A stretch of 39,444 nt of DNA from Sphingobacterium sp. (GTDB taxonomy: Bacteria; Bacteroidota; Bacteroidia; Sphingobacteriales; Sphingobacteriaceae). Where the stretch lies: NCBI GenBank assembly GCA_031277685.1, contig JAITLV010000135.1, positions 1-39,444 of the forward strand, written 5' to 3'. The translations under genes were made by a program, and so were the position numbers. A model generated the notes under the pieces. It saw only the letters and a list, made by a program, of their open reading frames with translations, had not been told where the DNA came from and did not search any database. Each line of letters begins with the position of its first letter. Within the stretch, counting starts at the first letter, position 1. Shown one piece after another: positions 17,217 to 27,200 of this stretch.

Positions 17217-20120
17217 TTAATTTATCTCAAGAATAATCTGTCCACTTAACTTATCGCCTTTCTTTAGCTTTTTACGTCCATAACTGTGCGGCGATCCATA
17301 AAAAGGCTCCGATCCATTATTCGAATAATCAGCTATCAACCAGTGTATGTGCTGATCCTGTTTCCAGGACCGTGCATGCTGCTTACCATTCGACAACACC
17401 TTCACCGCAGCGCCAGGGCTACGCAAACTTGCCCAGTAAATATTTCCTTTGGTCGACCTAAAGTCGTTTGAGCCTAATATATTGGCATCATCTTTCCAAT
17501 CTTTCGCTTGTGGCTTACCATGCTCTTCTACTTCATACAACGGTACGGCATGCAATACAGCCTCCCCCTCATTACGTCCGATATGATTGGCGGGATAGGT
17601 AGAAAATGATCCATTTCGCGACCAAGCCAATTTATCGTAAGATAAAGGCAATTCGAGCATCAGGCCAGCTTGATAGAGATCCATTTCCTGCCCCTGCTGA
17701 TAGACCATTTCATATTCCACCCGCAAAAGGCCATTTTTAAGGAAAACAAATTTCTGTTTTCCTGTTCCATTCTGATACCGCAGATCCATTCGAACACTCA
17801 CGCTATCGCCTGTATGGCTTGCTTCTACTGCCTCCGCAAATAACGTATATTGCTCGTATTGCTTTAAGGGCGCAATGTTATTTTGATAAGTTTCTCCTGC
17901 TACATTTGGTTTCCCTCCGTCTTCGGCATTTGCTTCAATGAGCGCTACCGTGGGTCCCTTGGTCAAAATCAGCTCACCATCTTTGCGCACAGCAAGCAGC
18001 TTGCCATATGTCCGGCTAAAGGTATAATCCACCTTGCCTTGCTTGACATAAATATACGCCGAATCTTGTTTGAGTGCTAAATCCGTAGCCGAAAACTTTT
18101 CCTGATATTGGATTGCTTTCTGAAACAGTTCATTTTCAACCTCATGTTCCTGATTGTCCATGGCAATAATCCGCAATGAGCCATAATCCGCTTGGATCGG
18201 TAATGTTACCTCTCCACTTGTCCGCGGTTTGATCGCGGCCTTGAAAGGAATCTCTTTGCCATCCACGATGGCCATCAGTTTGAGCTGATCGAGCGAAAGA
18301 AAATCGTATCTGTTTTCAATGTTGACCACCACTTTACCATTCTTCAATTTCGGTGTGCCGATTTTGATGGGCGAATAAGCCTTTTTCATTCCAAAATATT
18401 CGGGTTTAGGCCTACGCCAACCATCGATTGGACCCCAAGGACCATAACCCACAATACGTCCATCGGGCAGATGAAAGGTATCATCTATACCGCTCCATAT
18501 AGCTCCACCCAGATTGGCCGAATGCTTATAGATAGAATCTACAAAAGTTACTAACGGAGCATTATAAGCCTCGCGAATACCAGGGTCGGTCAGCAATTCC
18601 CGCCTGTTGTAAGTCGATAAATGGGCATATTCTCCAAATAAAGTCGGTCTTTTCATGGTATCGGTTGCAGCCGGGCCATTGATCCCCGGATAATGGTAGT
18701 TGGCAATATCCGCTTTACTTCCACCATTATTAAATCCACCCCAGGTCTGGTCATGAAAACTCGTGGGACGGGTTGGATCCAAAGCCTTCACGCATGTATT
18801 GATCTCAGCCCAAAGCGGGCTCCAATGCGACTCATTGCCCAACGACCAAAATATTACCGAAGGATGATGGCGGTTGCTTAGCACATTATCGATATTTGCG
18901 CCAAGCATGACAGGCAAGAAACGTTTATCTTTGTAATCCCATTTGCGCCAGATTGGTGAGGCATGATGCTGAATCCAGCTCAATGCCGCCTCGCTCTCCA
19001 CATACATGCCCAACTCGTCCGCCGCATCCAAAAATTCTTCCGATGGTGGATAGTGCGATGTGCGGATATAGTTGACATTGGCCTGTTTAAAAAGGACCAC
19101 ATCCTGCCGATCAATTGCTGGATCAGAAGCCCTACCGTTCAATGGATGTACAGCATGCCTATTCACCCCTCTCAACTTGACCGGTTTACCATTCACCATC
19201 AATTGATTTTTGAACACTTCAATTTCACGAAATCCAACTTTTTGTTTGTTGGTCTGTACGGTCTTTCCATCCACAATCAGCGCTGTCTCCAATACATAGA
19301 GATAAGGTGTTTCGGCCGACCACTGCATCGGTTTTTTTACTGCCAATCGACTTTCGATCTGTTTATGACTCCCTACCTCAAGCTGAATCTTGTCGGAGGA
19401 TTTTTCAAGCACTGTCTTGCCATTGGCATCTCGGAGTACGTAGCGCAATTGGACCTGCTGCTGCCGGTTTGAGCTATTTTGTACCAAACCCGCAAGTTTA
19501 AGCGTTGCATGGATATATTTCGAGTCGAAATCTGTTACAGCCTGTGCATCCGAAATATGCACCTTAGGCAGCGTAAACAAAGTCGCTTTGCGTAAAATTC
19601 CACCCACGGTATGTACCGCATATTGCGATACACAAGAGAGGATATCGCTAATGGTATTCGCCTGGATTTCTACGGTCAGTTTATTTTTCCCTTTGTGGAC
19701 TTTTCCGGTCAGGTCGACCTGAAAAGCAACAAATCCCCCTTCGTGTTCACCGACCGGCTGATCGTTAACTTTCACCAGCGCATGTGAACTAACGCCATCA
19801 AAGCGAATAAACACGGGGTTTCCTTCCCAATCATCGGGCAAGTCAAATGAGCGTTCGTAAACTGTGGTTTCACCCGCAGCAACATGTTGGCCTTGCATTT
19901 CCCATTCTCCTGGAACCTGAATAGGTACTGGTTTTGTATCAGCCACCTTAAAGTTCCATTGGCCATTTAATAGCATCCGACTGCTTTTACTTGTGGCCAA
20001 CTGATCCGGCAAAGGAGTCAAAAACTGCCGCTGCTGTGCTGACAGATTTCCATAAGAATAGCAGGTTAATAATAAAGCCAGCCAAGCTCCTTTGGATAAT
20101 TTGAGTTTACATAATTCCAT
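17217..20120 (-). CDS. Secreted GH2 beta-galactosidase-like glycosidase
   Basis: A 967-residue glycoside hydrolase family 2 enzyme. I chose the ATG at 20120, which overlaps the RraA stop, because it gives a clean signal peptide ending in YGNLSAQ; an in-frame ATG at 20144 adds eight residues. Sugar-binding domain, immunoglobulin-like domain (about 200-310) and the TIM barrel follow in order. The acid/base is the Glu of WSLGNESHW (residue 430) and the nucleophile the Glu of PTLFGEYAHL (497). RTSHYPPSEEFLDAADELG is the usual pre-barrel signature. The C-terminal third resembles the beta-sandwich of large beta-galactosidases. It probably releases the sugar that the symporter imports; beta-glucuronidase or another GH2 specificity is not excluded. 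Confidence 0.88.
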   Translation of the reverse strand: MELCKLKLSKGAWLALLLTCYSYGNLSAQQRQFLTPLPDQLATSKSSRMLLNGQWNFKVADTKPVPIQVPGEWEMQGQHVAAGETTVYERSFDLPDDWEGNPVFIRFDGVSSHALVKVNDQPVGEHEGGFVAFQVDLTGKVHKGKNKLTVEIQANTISDILSCVSQYAVHTVGGILRKATLFTLPKVHISDAQAVTDFDSKYIHATLKLAGLVQNSSNRQQQVQLRYVLRDANGKTVLEKSSDKIQLEVGSHKQIESRLAVKKPMQWSAETPYLYVLETALIVDGKTVQTNKQKVGFREIEVFKNQLMVNGKPVKLRGVNRHAVHPLNGRASDPAIDRQDVVLFKQANVNYIRTSHYPPSEEFLDAADELGMYVESEAALSWIQHHASPIWRKWDYKDKRFLPVMLGANIDNVLSNRHHPSVIFWSLGNESHWSPLWAEINTCVKALDPTRPTSFHDQTWGGFNNGGSKADIANYHYPGINGPAATDTMKRPTLFGEYAHLSTYNRRELLTDPGIREAYNAPLVTFVDSIYKHSANLGGAIWSGIDDTFHLPDGRIVGYGPWGPIDGWRRPKPEYFGMKKAYSPIKIGTPKLKNGKVVVNIENRYDFLSLDQLKLMAIVDGKEIPFKAAIKPRTSGEVTLPIQADYGSLRIIAMDNQEHEVENELFQKAIQYQEKFSATDLALKQDSAYIYVKQGKVDYTFSRTYGKLLAVRKDGELILTKGPTVALIEANAEDGGKPNVAGETYQNNIAPLKQYEQYTLFAEAVEASHTGDSVSVRMDLRYQNGTGKQKFVFLKNGLLRVEYEMVYQQGQEMDLYQAGLMLELPLSYDKLAWSRNGSFSTYPANHIGRNEGEAVLHAVPLYEVEEHGKPQAKDWKDDANILGSNDFRSTKGNIYWASLRSPGAAVKVLSNGKQHARSWKQDQHIHWLIADYSNNGSEPFYGSPHSYGRKKLKKGDKLSGQIILEIN

Positions 20121-20814
20121 ATTTTTCAAATGCTTCTTTGGCACCCAAGCCTTCCATCACTTTGTTAAATACTACTTTTTCTGCTCTCGCTTTCTCGAAT
20201 GCCCGAGCGAAAATCTCCTGTTCATGTTCACGGGGTACCACGCAGACTCCATCAATATCACCGATCAGCATATCGCCATCCTTGATCAGTACATTCCCAA
20301 AACGTATCGGCACGCGCCAATCGATAACCTTGCCTCTTGGTGCTTGATCCTGGGCATAACAGCCCATGGAGAAACATGGAAACTCGAGTGCTAAAATCCC
20401 AGCCGTATCTCTTGAGTAACCATTGACAATCGCGCCATGCGCACCCAATACTTTTGCTCTTGCACTCATAATTTCACCCCAAAGTGCGTATTCTGGTGAA
20501 GAACCACTACAAATATAAATTTCTCCCGGTCGCAGGTCATCCAGGGCTTCGAGCATAAAACCAAATGCTTTTGACAGCACCGGATTTTGTGATTGCTGTT
20601 CAGCATTCCCGCAGACATCGGCCTCCAATACCGTCATTGCCCGACCAATTAAAAACAAATCTGATTTTACCGGTCTTATATTCGGTGGCAGAAATTGATG
20701 GAACAATCCCATTTTGTCCATCACGTCCCCAATGACAGCTGTAAAAAGTTCCTTACGGATCAGCTCAAAAAGCTCCTCATCATTTGCCCATTCCGCCAGA
20801 TAGTTTTCTTTCAT
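20107..20814 (-). CDS. RraA-like / HMG-type pyruvate aldolase family protein
   Basis: A 235-residue protein of the RraA/dimethylmenaquinone methyltransferase-like fold, whose enzymatic members are divalent-metal class II aldolases that cleave 4-hydroxy-2-oxo acids to pyruvate. Signatures are TAVIGDVMDKMG near residue 26, LFLIGRAMTV, GEIMSARAKVLGAHGAIVNG and the adjacent YSRD pair with the Arg-Asp of the metal/substrate site, and later LIGDIDGVCVVP. In this operon it replaces any recognisable 2-keto-3-deoxy aldolase, so it is a good candidate for the last, cleaving step. It lies 22 bases after the symporter gene and overlaps the GH2 start. Confidence 0.82.
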   Translation of the reverse strand: MKENYLAEWANDEELFELIRKELFTAVIGDVMDKMGLFHQFLPPNIRPVKSDLFLIGRAMTVLEADVCGNAEQQSQNPVLSKAFGFMLEALDDLRPGEIYICSGSSPEYALWGEIMSARAKVLGAHGAIVNGYSRDTAGILALEFPCFSMGCYAQDQAPRGKVIDWRVPIRFGNVLIKDGDMLIGDIDGVCVVPREHEQEIFARAFEKARAEKVVFNKVMEGLGAKEAFEKYGIM

Positions 20815-20836
20815 TTTTTATATAAATTAAATCATG

Positions 20837-22468
20837 TTACCACAAAAAGACATATAGGGCCACCAATACACCCAGGATGAATAAACTCACTAATTTGAAA
20901 CCACTGGAGGTCACAAAAAGATTTTTATTCACGATTACTGTATCATTACGATAGTTTCGATTGCCCAGCAGGCTCACCAATACCATTGTTGCCACCGTAC
21001 ATATAAACACCACAAGAATGCGATTCATAAAGGGGCTTTGATCTAACCAGAAATTTTTAAAGAGCAAGGAATAGGCAAATGTAGCAATGGCACCAGCAAA
21101 CGCAGCGTTAGGTGTTGTCCAAGTTGTAAAGATACCCATCAGAAAAATCGCCAATACTCCTGGTGTGATAAAACCGGTAAATTCCTGAATAAATTGAAAG
21201 CCCTGATCCAAATGTTGCAATAGCGGAGCCAAGGAAGCGCCAATGACCAAAGCGATCAAGACCGTTACTTTACCCAGCTTCACCAAGGCTGTATCGTTCA
21301 CCGCATCACCTTTTATATTCTTATAAATATCCAAAGACACAATCGTTGCTATACTATTGACCTTTCCAGCCAGTGAGGCAACGATTGCGGCCGTTAAAGC
21401 AGCAAAAGCCAATCCTTTGAAACCTGTCGGTAAAATCGAGAGTAACAACGGATAAGCCTTATCGGGCTTCACAGTACTGCCCTCAAGCATCCCCTGTGCA
21501 AAACTGAGGTTCGAACCTTCTCTATGTAAATAATAAGCAGCAATACCTGGTAATACCACAATCAAGGGCATAAATAGTTTCATAACGGCTGCAAAGAGCA
21601 TCCCATTTTGGGCTGTTTTAAGATCTTTGGCTCCAAGGGCACGCTGGGTGATATATTGGTTACATCCCCAGTACGACAGATTGATGACCCACATTCCGCC
21701 CAACAAAACTGACCATCCGGGCAGATCCATATAAGCATCGGTACCATCGGGTTTTATTAGCTGTCCTTTTTCGATAAAAAGATGAAAATGCTGTGGCACC
21801 TCCGTTTTCAAGATAAGGAGTCCTTCCAGCCAATGTCCCATGCCCTTTGTATGCGCCACGAGATCGAGGGCGATATAAGTCGTCGTGAGCCCGCCTATAA
21901 TCAACAAGACCACCTGGATCACGTCGGTGTAGCCAATCACTTTCATCCCGCCTAAAGCGATGATCAAGGCCAATACCGCCAACAGCCAAACCGCTACAAC
22001 CATGGGAATCCCCGCAATCGACTGAATGGCCAAACCACCCAAATAAAGAATCGAGGTCAAATTGACAAACACATAGACCAAGACCCAGAATACCGCCATC
22101 ACCATGCTCACCCGCGGATCGAAACGCTTGCGCAGAAAGCCGGGCATGGTAAAAATCTTATTCTTCAGATAAATGGGTAAAAACACCACTGCCACAATGA
22201 TCAGTCCAATAGCCGCCATCCATTCATAAGAGGCAATTGCAAGACCTAAAGCAAATCCCGAGCCCGACATCCCTATAAATTGTTCTGCAGAGATATTCGA
22301 TGCAATAATAGAGGCTCCGATGGCCCACCAGCTTAAGGAACCTTCCGCCAGAAAATAGTCGTGCGTTAGTGAACCCGAGCTGTGTTTTCGTCGATAAATG
22401 TAATAGCCATAGCCACCGACAACAATAAAATACAGCAGATAAATGATTTGATCAATCCAAGCTAACAT
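20837..22468 (-). CDS. Sodium/sugar symporter of the SSS family (SGLT-like)
   Basis: A 543-residue inner-membrane protein with about 14 helices. The N-terminal part carries the SGLT-branch signature: HDYFLAEGSLSWWAIGASII followed by ASNISAEQFIGMSGSGFALG and YEWMAAIGLI. Close members import sugars such as galactose or glucose with Na+. It is the first gene of the operon, so import, extracellular hydrolysis and catabolism are coexpressed. The mRNA leader from the proposed promoter would be about 245 bases. Sugar specificity is inferred from neighbours. Confidence 0.88.
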   Translation of the reverse strand: MLAWIDQIIYLLYFIVVGGYGYYIYRRKHSSGSLTHDYFLAEGSLSWWAIGASIIASNISAEQFIGMSGSGFALGLAIASYEWMAAIGLIIVAVVFLPIYLKNKIFTMPGFLRKRFDPRVSMVMAVFWVLVYVFVNLTSILYLGGLAIQSIAGIPMVVAVWLLAVLALIIALGGMKVIGYTDVIQVVLLIIGGLTTTYIALDLVAHTKGMGHWLEGLLILKTEVPQHFHLFIEKGQLIKPDGTDAYMDLPGWSVLLGGMWVINLSYWGCNQYITQRALGAKDLKTAQNGMLFAAVMKLFMPLIVVLPGIAAYYLHREGSNLSFAQGMLEGSTVKPDKAYPLLLSILPTGFKGLAFAALTAAIVASLAGKVNSIATIVSLDIYKNIKGDAVNDTALVKLGKVTVLIALVIGASLAPLLQHLDQGFQFIQEFTGFITPGVLAIFLMGIFTTWTTPNAAFAGAIATFAYSLLFKNFWLDQSPFMNRILVVFICTVATMVLVSLLGNRNYRNDTVIVNKNLFVTSSGFKLVSLFILGVLVALYVFLW

Positions 22469-22722
22469 AACCTTACCGTTAGAATTTTAACGTAATAGAT
22501 CCCTGACAGGATGAGGATTCCAATGTTCTATACGCATTAGATACCATAAATTTACGTCTACAAAAATATGATTGGTCGTTGTGAATACCATCCCCCTCCA
22601 TGACAACTTCACTCATCAGACTCCTCAAGGCCAACAAAATAAGTTTCTTTAGTTTTTTCATATCATAATAGGTTGTAATTCCATCCAATTCGAACGCTAG
22701 GTAATGTTCTTACATTCTTTGT
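22469..22722 (-). other. Long leader of the symporter operon with a possible small ORF
   Basis: Between the proposed promoter and the symporter ATG lie about 245 bases. They hold one minus-strand frame (22479-22688, 69 codons) with an internal start MKKLKKLILLALRSL and ending SCQGSITLKF. It could be a leader ORF or only chance. No riboswitch-like consensus is evident to me. Confidence 0.3.
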
Positions 22723-22730
22723 CAAAGATA
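22723..22730 (-). promoter_or_regulatory. -7 element of the symporter operon promoter
   Basis: On the minus strand TATCTTTG matches TAnnTTTG exactly. Upstream of it by 20 bases is TTAG at 22754-22751, a weak -33 element that is the end of the proximal half of the regulator repeat. Confidence 0.55.
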
Positions 22731-22749
22731 GGAGCTCTTGCACAGCCAT

Positions 22750-22787
22750 ACTAAAACTGATTATACAAAAACTAAAACTATTTATAC
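22750..22787 (-). promoter_or_regulatory. 21-bp-period direct repeat, candidate AraC-family operator (operon side)
   Basis: On the minus strand two half-sites, GTATAAATAGTTTTAGT (22787-22771) and GTATAATCAGTTTTAGT (22766-22750), agree at 15 of 17 positions and are exactly 21 bp apart. The downstream half overlaps the -33 position. The core AATAGTTTTnGT recurs at the susC promoter (24014-24049) with the same period and the same distance to the -7 box. Confidence 0.65.
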
Positions 22788-22848
22788 CATATTAAGCAGA
22801 CATCAAATATTAATGAGTGAATATTGTTTGAAATACTAACAAATATCC

Positions 22849-22856
22849 TATTTTTG
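22849..22856 (+). promoter_or_regulatory. Promoter of the AraC-type regulator
   Basis: TATTTTTG matches TAnnTTTG exactly, with TTTG at 22827-22830 as the -33 element 18 bases upstream. It lies 26 bases before the regulator ATG at 22882 and diverges from the symporter operon promoter. Confidence 0.5.
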
Positions 22857-22881
22857 CACAGACCAATGTAGCTATCTATGT

Positions 22882-23760
22882 ATGAATAAATTATCGAAAC
22901 CTCAATTTATCGAGCTTACGCCGCCCAGCGAAAAGACAATCCATGTGAAACTGGTCGATCAAGAATTTTTGAGCAATCCATTGCACTTTCACGAGCTCTG
23001 CGAGCTGGTGCTGATCGTGGAGAGTTTTGGGAAGCGCATTGTGGGCAACAATGTCGCCACCTTTACCGAGGGTGACCTGGTCTTGATGGGTCCAAATATC
23101 CCGCATATCTGGCGCAATGACGATTTGTTTCTACAGCCGGACAACCAGTTGCGTGCCCGCGCCATTGTGGTCTATTTTCCTGCCGATTTTTTACTTCGTC
23201 TGACCGACGAGCATCAAACGATCCAGGCCATGCAACATTTTATCCGCAAAGCCCAACGTGGACTCCGCTTCTTTGGAGGAACGCTGGATGAAGCAAGGAC
23301 CATCATGGAAAAGCTTAGTGATAAAGAGGGTTTTTCAAAAATCATCGAGTTTCTCAAACTTATTCAGCTGCTGCAGCAAACGGATGAATTTGAAAGTCTG
23401 GCTTCCGACGGTTACCGTCCTACTTTTAGTGAGCAGGAGACCCAGCGCATCAATAAGGTCTACCTCTATGTGATGAGCAATTTCAAAGAGGACGTCAACT
23501 TACATAAGGCCAGCGACATGCTCAATATGACGCCCAATGCCTTCTGCCGTTTTTTCAAACGCCATACCCAGAAACCCTTTTCTCGCTTTGTCAATGAGAT
23601 GCGCATTGGCCATGCCTGTAAACTACTGATGGACCGCACACTCAGTATATCAGAGATCTGCTACGAATGCGGTTATCAAAACCTGACTAACTTCAATAAG
23701 TTTTTCAAATCCATTATGAACAAGACACCGCGCGAGTTTCGAAAAGAAATGGATCTATAA
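22882..23760 (+). CDS. AraC-family transcriptional regulator
   Basis: A 292-residue regulator. The N-terminal cupin-like effector domain (residues about 15-110) shows HFHELCELVLIVESFGKRIVG and DLVLMGPNIPHIWRND. The C-terminal double helix-turn-helix (about 193-290) shows NLHKASDMLNMTPNAFCRFFKR and ISEICYECGYQNLTNFNKFFK, ending with the family signature KTPREFRK. It stands between the catabolic operon and susC, and both promoters carry the same 21-bp-spaced repeat overlapping the -33 region, so it is probably the sugar-responsive activator of both. The inducing sugar is unknown. Confidence 0.88.
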   Translation: MNKLSKPQFIELTPPSEKTIHVKLVDQEFLSNPLHFHELCELVLIVESFGKRIVGNNVATFTEGDLVLMGPNIPHIWRNDDLFLQPDNQLRARAIVVYFPADFLLRLTDEHQTIQAMQHFIRKAQRGLRFFGGTLDEARTIMEKLSDKEGFSKIIEFLKLIQLLQQTDEFESLASDGYRPTFSEQETQRINKVYLYVMSNFKEDVNLHKASDMLNMTPNAFCRFFKRHTQKPFSRFVNEMRIGHACKLLMDRTLSISEICYECGYQNLTNFNKFFKSIMNKTPREFRKEMDL

Positions 23761-24013
23761 ACTCGATTTATCTCTAGAATTGAATTTTCTTCGAACCCCA
23801 TCTGTGCTCCAATCTAAAAAAACACATACTAACTTTCCTTGTTAAAAACAGTTTTGCACTTCTGATCTTTTGGCTAGACAACGCTAACTAAAAGCCTGTA
23901 CAGTTACCTTTGGCACCGCATATTATCAATCAAAAAACTTCCATTTACGAAATACTAGGCTATGTAAAGGCACTTTTCTAACATATTGTGGCTACCTACC
24001 GAAATAATAATGG

Positions 24014-24049
24014 TAGAATAGTTACAATATCGGATAGAATAGTTTTGGT
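24014..24049 (+). promoter_or_regulatory. 21-bp-period direct repeat, candidate AraC-family operator (susC side)
   Basis: TAGAATAGTTACAAT (24014-24028) and TAGAATAGTTTTGGT (24035-24049) share the first ten bases and are exactly 21 bp apart. The second half contains TTGG (24045-24048) as the -33 element. The half-site core matches the one at 22750-22787. Confidence 0.65.
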
Positions 24050-24068
24050 TATCCATTTTCTGCCACAC

Positions 24069-24076
24069 TAATTTTA
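24069..24076 (+). promoter_or_regulatory. -7 element of susC
   Basis: TAATTTTA differs from TAnnTTTG only in the last base and lies 20 bases after TTGG of the operator, the same spacing as on the operon side. A weak -7 box is expected for an activator-dependent promoter. TAGTTTTG at 24040-24047 is a better consensus match but lies inside the operator repeat. Confidence 0.45.
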
Positions 24077-24234
24077 CAATAGAACAATTAGCAGTTTGCG
24101 TACCGAAGATAACTAAGCTATAAACCATAAATAAAAGCATCACCTATTAATTTAAATTACATTTCACTATTTCAGGTAAATAAGTGATACGCCAAAAATA
24201 AAACTAACAAAATTTTACAACTAAATTTTAATAC

Positions 24235-27200
24235 ATGAAAAGAAAGCTTAACGTCGACTTTCTAGGTGGCATGACTGCATTCTTACTTTTATTGGGAAAT
24301 GTATCCTTTACGAAAGCAAGCGCTTTACATTACGCCTTGACAAATGCTAATCTGGACTTACAGAATAAAACTGTCTCCGGTACAGTAGTCGATTCTGAAG
24401 GCAAACCAATCTCTGGAGTTAATATCAGTGTCAAAGGGACTTCCGCAGTGACGAGAACTGACAACAACGGGAGATTTACAATTGCCGCAACTGAAAACAG
24501 ATCTTTAGTAGCCAGCTCCATTGGCTATTTACCAAAAGAAATTCTTATCACAAAAAACTTGACAAATCTGTCAATAGTTTTAGAAACCGACGTGCGTACA
24601 CTTGAAGAAACCGTCGTTGTTGGCTTTGGGACACAAAAGAAAGCAACGCTAACAGGTTCTGTCAGTGTCATGAAAGGCGATGTTGTATCGAATCGACCCA
24701 TTACCAATGCGACACAGGCACTATCGGGACAAGTACCCGGGGTCTGGGTCAATCAACAATCTGGTCAGCCAGGTCGTGATGGTGCTAGTATCCGCGTGCG
24801 TGGAATTGGTACTATAGGAACAAGCGACGCACTCGTTATCATCGATGGAATTGTAGGATCACTTGGTTCATTAAACCCAAATGACATTGAATCCATATCT
24901 GTTCTAAAAGATGCTTCAGCAGCTATCTATGGTTCACGGGCCGCAAATGGCGTAATTCTCGTTCAAACTAAACGCGGAGCAAAAGGAAAGGTAAAAATAG
25001 ATTTCTCGACCTCTTATGGTAAACAGGCCGCAACAAAACTGCCGGAGATGATTACCAATTCGGTGGATTACATGAATCTGTACAACCAGGCACTTGTCAA
25101 TCAGGGAGCTCCCAAATTTTTCAGTGAGGCGACGATAAATGAATATAAGAATGGAAAAGATCCCATTATTTATCCAAATACAGATTGGCTGGACGTTATT
25201 ATGCGCAATGCTACTATTCAAACGAATCAACTTGGTATTTCCGGTGGTGAAGGCAATACACAGTTCAATGTTTCATTGGGTTATATCAATCAGGACGGCA
25301 TCGTGCAAAATGGGAATGCCAAACTTTATAACTTAAGAACCAATATCGATACTAAAGTCAATGAAAGACTAGATATAGGCGTTCGGTCAGGTATACGATA
25401 TCAGGACCGAAAGGAATCCTTTAATGGTTCGGGCAATTTATTTACTGAGCTTTATAGAACATTGCCCTACTATGGAACCTATACTGCAACCGGTGAATAC
25501 GCTTCTACTTGGGTGAATTCCATCAATGCACAATTTAGAAACCCTTTAGTAATGGTTAATGAAGGTAAAAACAAGAGTGCATATGGCAATATTAACACCA
25601 ATATTTTCTTGAATTACAAACTTCTTGAAGGGCTTAAATTTAATATAACAGCTGGTGTAAATTATTCGACCAATGATAATCAAACATTTGTTCCAAAAAA
25701 CTTAGTCTATAATCCGAAAACTAATACGGCTACTTCAACGATGAATGCTTCTGGTCCTAATGCAAGTAATAGTTGGGACAAGACACTTTATAAAACGTTA
25801 TTTAGTAGCTTAACTTACAACAAGACGATTGCCAAGGATCATGACTTCACATTGGCAGGTATTTATAGTCAGGAAGAAGAAGAATACCGTACACTTTCTG
25901 GATCAATTATGGGATTTGTCAATAATTCGCTTTCAGAGATAAACGCAGGTCTTACCACGCCCCTAACCAATGGTACCACTTACGGATGGGCGCTTAGATC
26001 CTATATCGGCCGACTTAATTACGCCTTTCGGGAAAAATACCTGTTCGAGGGTATAGCCCGTTATGACGGTTCATCACGCTTCTCTCCAAAAAACAGGTGG
26101 GGCTTTTTCCCATCGCTTTCCGTAGGTTGGCGTATTTCGCAGGAGGACTTTATGAAAGATCAAGGCTTTTTTGATGAACTAAAGATCCGTGGTTCATGGG
26201 GGAAATCTGGAAATGATCGTATGGGATTCAATGATCAACGTGATCTTTATGCCTACATACCGACTTTAGCATTTGCCCGATTCTACCCGATTGATGACAA
26301 TATTGCAACAGGCATAGCACAGATGTCAATTGTAGATGAAAATATAAAATGGGAAGTTGGCACTAAGAGTAATATTGGATTTGACGCAACAGTCCTAAAT
26401 CGAAAACTTAATCTAACTTTTGATTATTTTGTTGATAAACGTGAGGGTATTTTGCGGCAAATACAACTTCCAGATTTTATTGGTATCCGCAATGCACCTT
26501 TCCGCAATCTAGCTACTGTTAGCAATAAAGGTTGGGAATTATCTGCAAATTACCATCATAAAATTAGCGAATTGGATATCAATGCAGGATTCAACCTCAC
26601 GCATGTCAGAAATAAAATAGATTATATACCTGATCCACAAAAAGCACGCAATGCGTTGCTTCAGGGTGAACCAATCAATGCATTCTATATGTGGAAATCG
26701 CTTGGCATATTTCAATCCCAACAAGAGGTAGATGAAAGTGCCAAACAAAATGCGGTACCGACTCAGCCAGGTGATATCAAATTTGAAGATTTTAGCGGTC
26801 CTGAGGGAAAACCAGATGGTATTATTGATGCTAATGATAGACAGGTTGTGGGTAAACCCATTCCTACCTGGACTTACGGAGCCAATATCAATTTGGCCTA
26901 TAAAGGCGTTGACCTACGGGTTAATTTGCAGGGCGTTGCAGATGTGGAATCCTATGTTGGAAGTGAACTATTTTTTCCTTTCTTAAACGGGGCCGGTGTG
27001 GGTAAACATTGGGATACAGGAAATACCTGGACACCCGAAAACCAAAATGCGAAATTACCCCGATTGGTACAGTACAGTGCATCAAGCAGTCAAAATTACG
27101 CAGACAATAGTTTTTGGCTTCAAGATGCCTCATTTTTACGTGTAAAAAATATCCAAGTTGGTTATTCCCTTTCCTCTAGTGTACTTTCTAGGCTCAAGGT

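Larger units (their letters stand above)
23761..24234 (+). other. Regulatory intergenic region between the regulator and susC
   Basis: About 470 bp without a gene. It contains the candidate operator 24014-24049 and -7 box 24069-24076, giving a susC leader of roughly 150 bases. I see no clear terminator for the regulator gene. A minus-strand frame at 23955-24143 overlaps the operator and looks like chance. Confidence 0.5.

Noticed and set aside
18963..19472. 169-codon + strand frame inside the GH2 gene
   Set aside because: Fully antisense to the GH2 catalytic and immunoglobulin-like domains, with no protein family signature.
24040..24047. TAGTTTTG as the susC -7 box
   Set aside because: It is an exact consensus match but lies within the proximal half-site of the 21-bp repeat; the geometry shared with the operon side favours 24069-24076. 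It remains an alternative.
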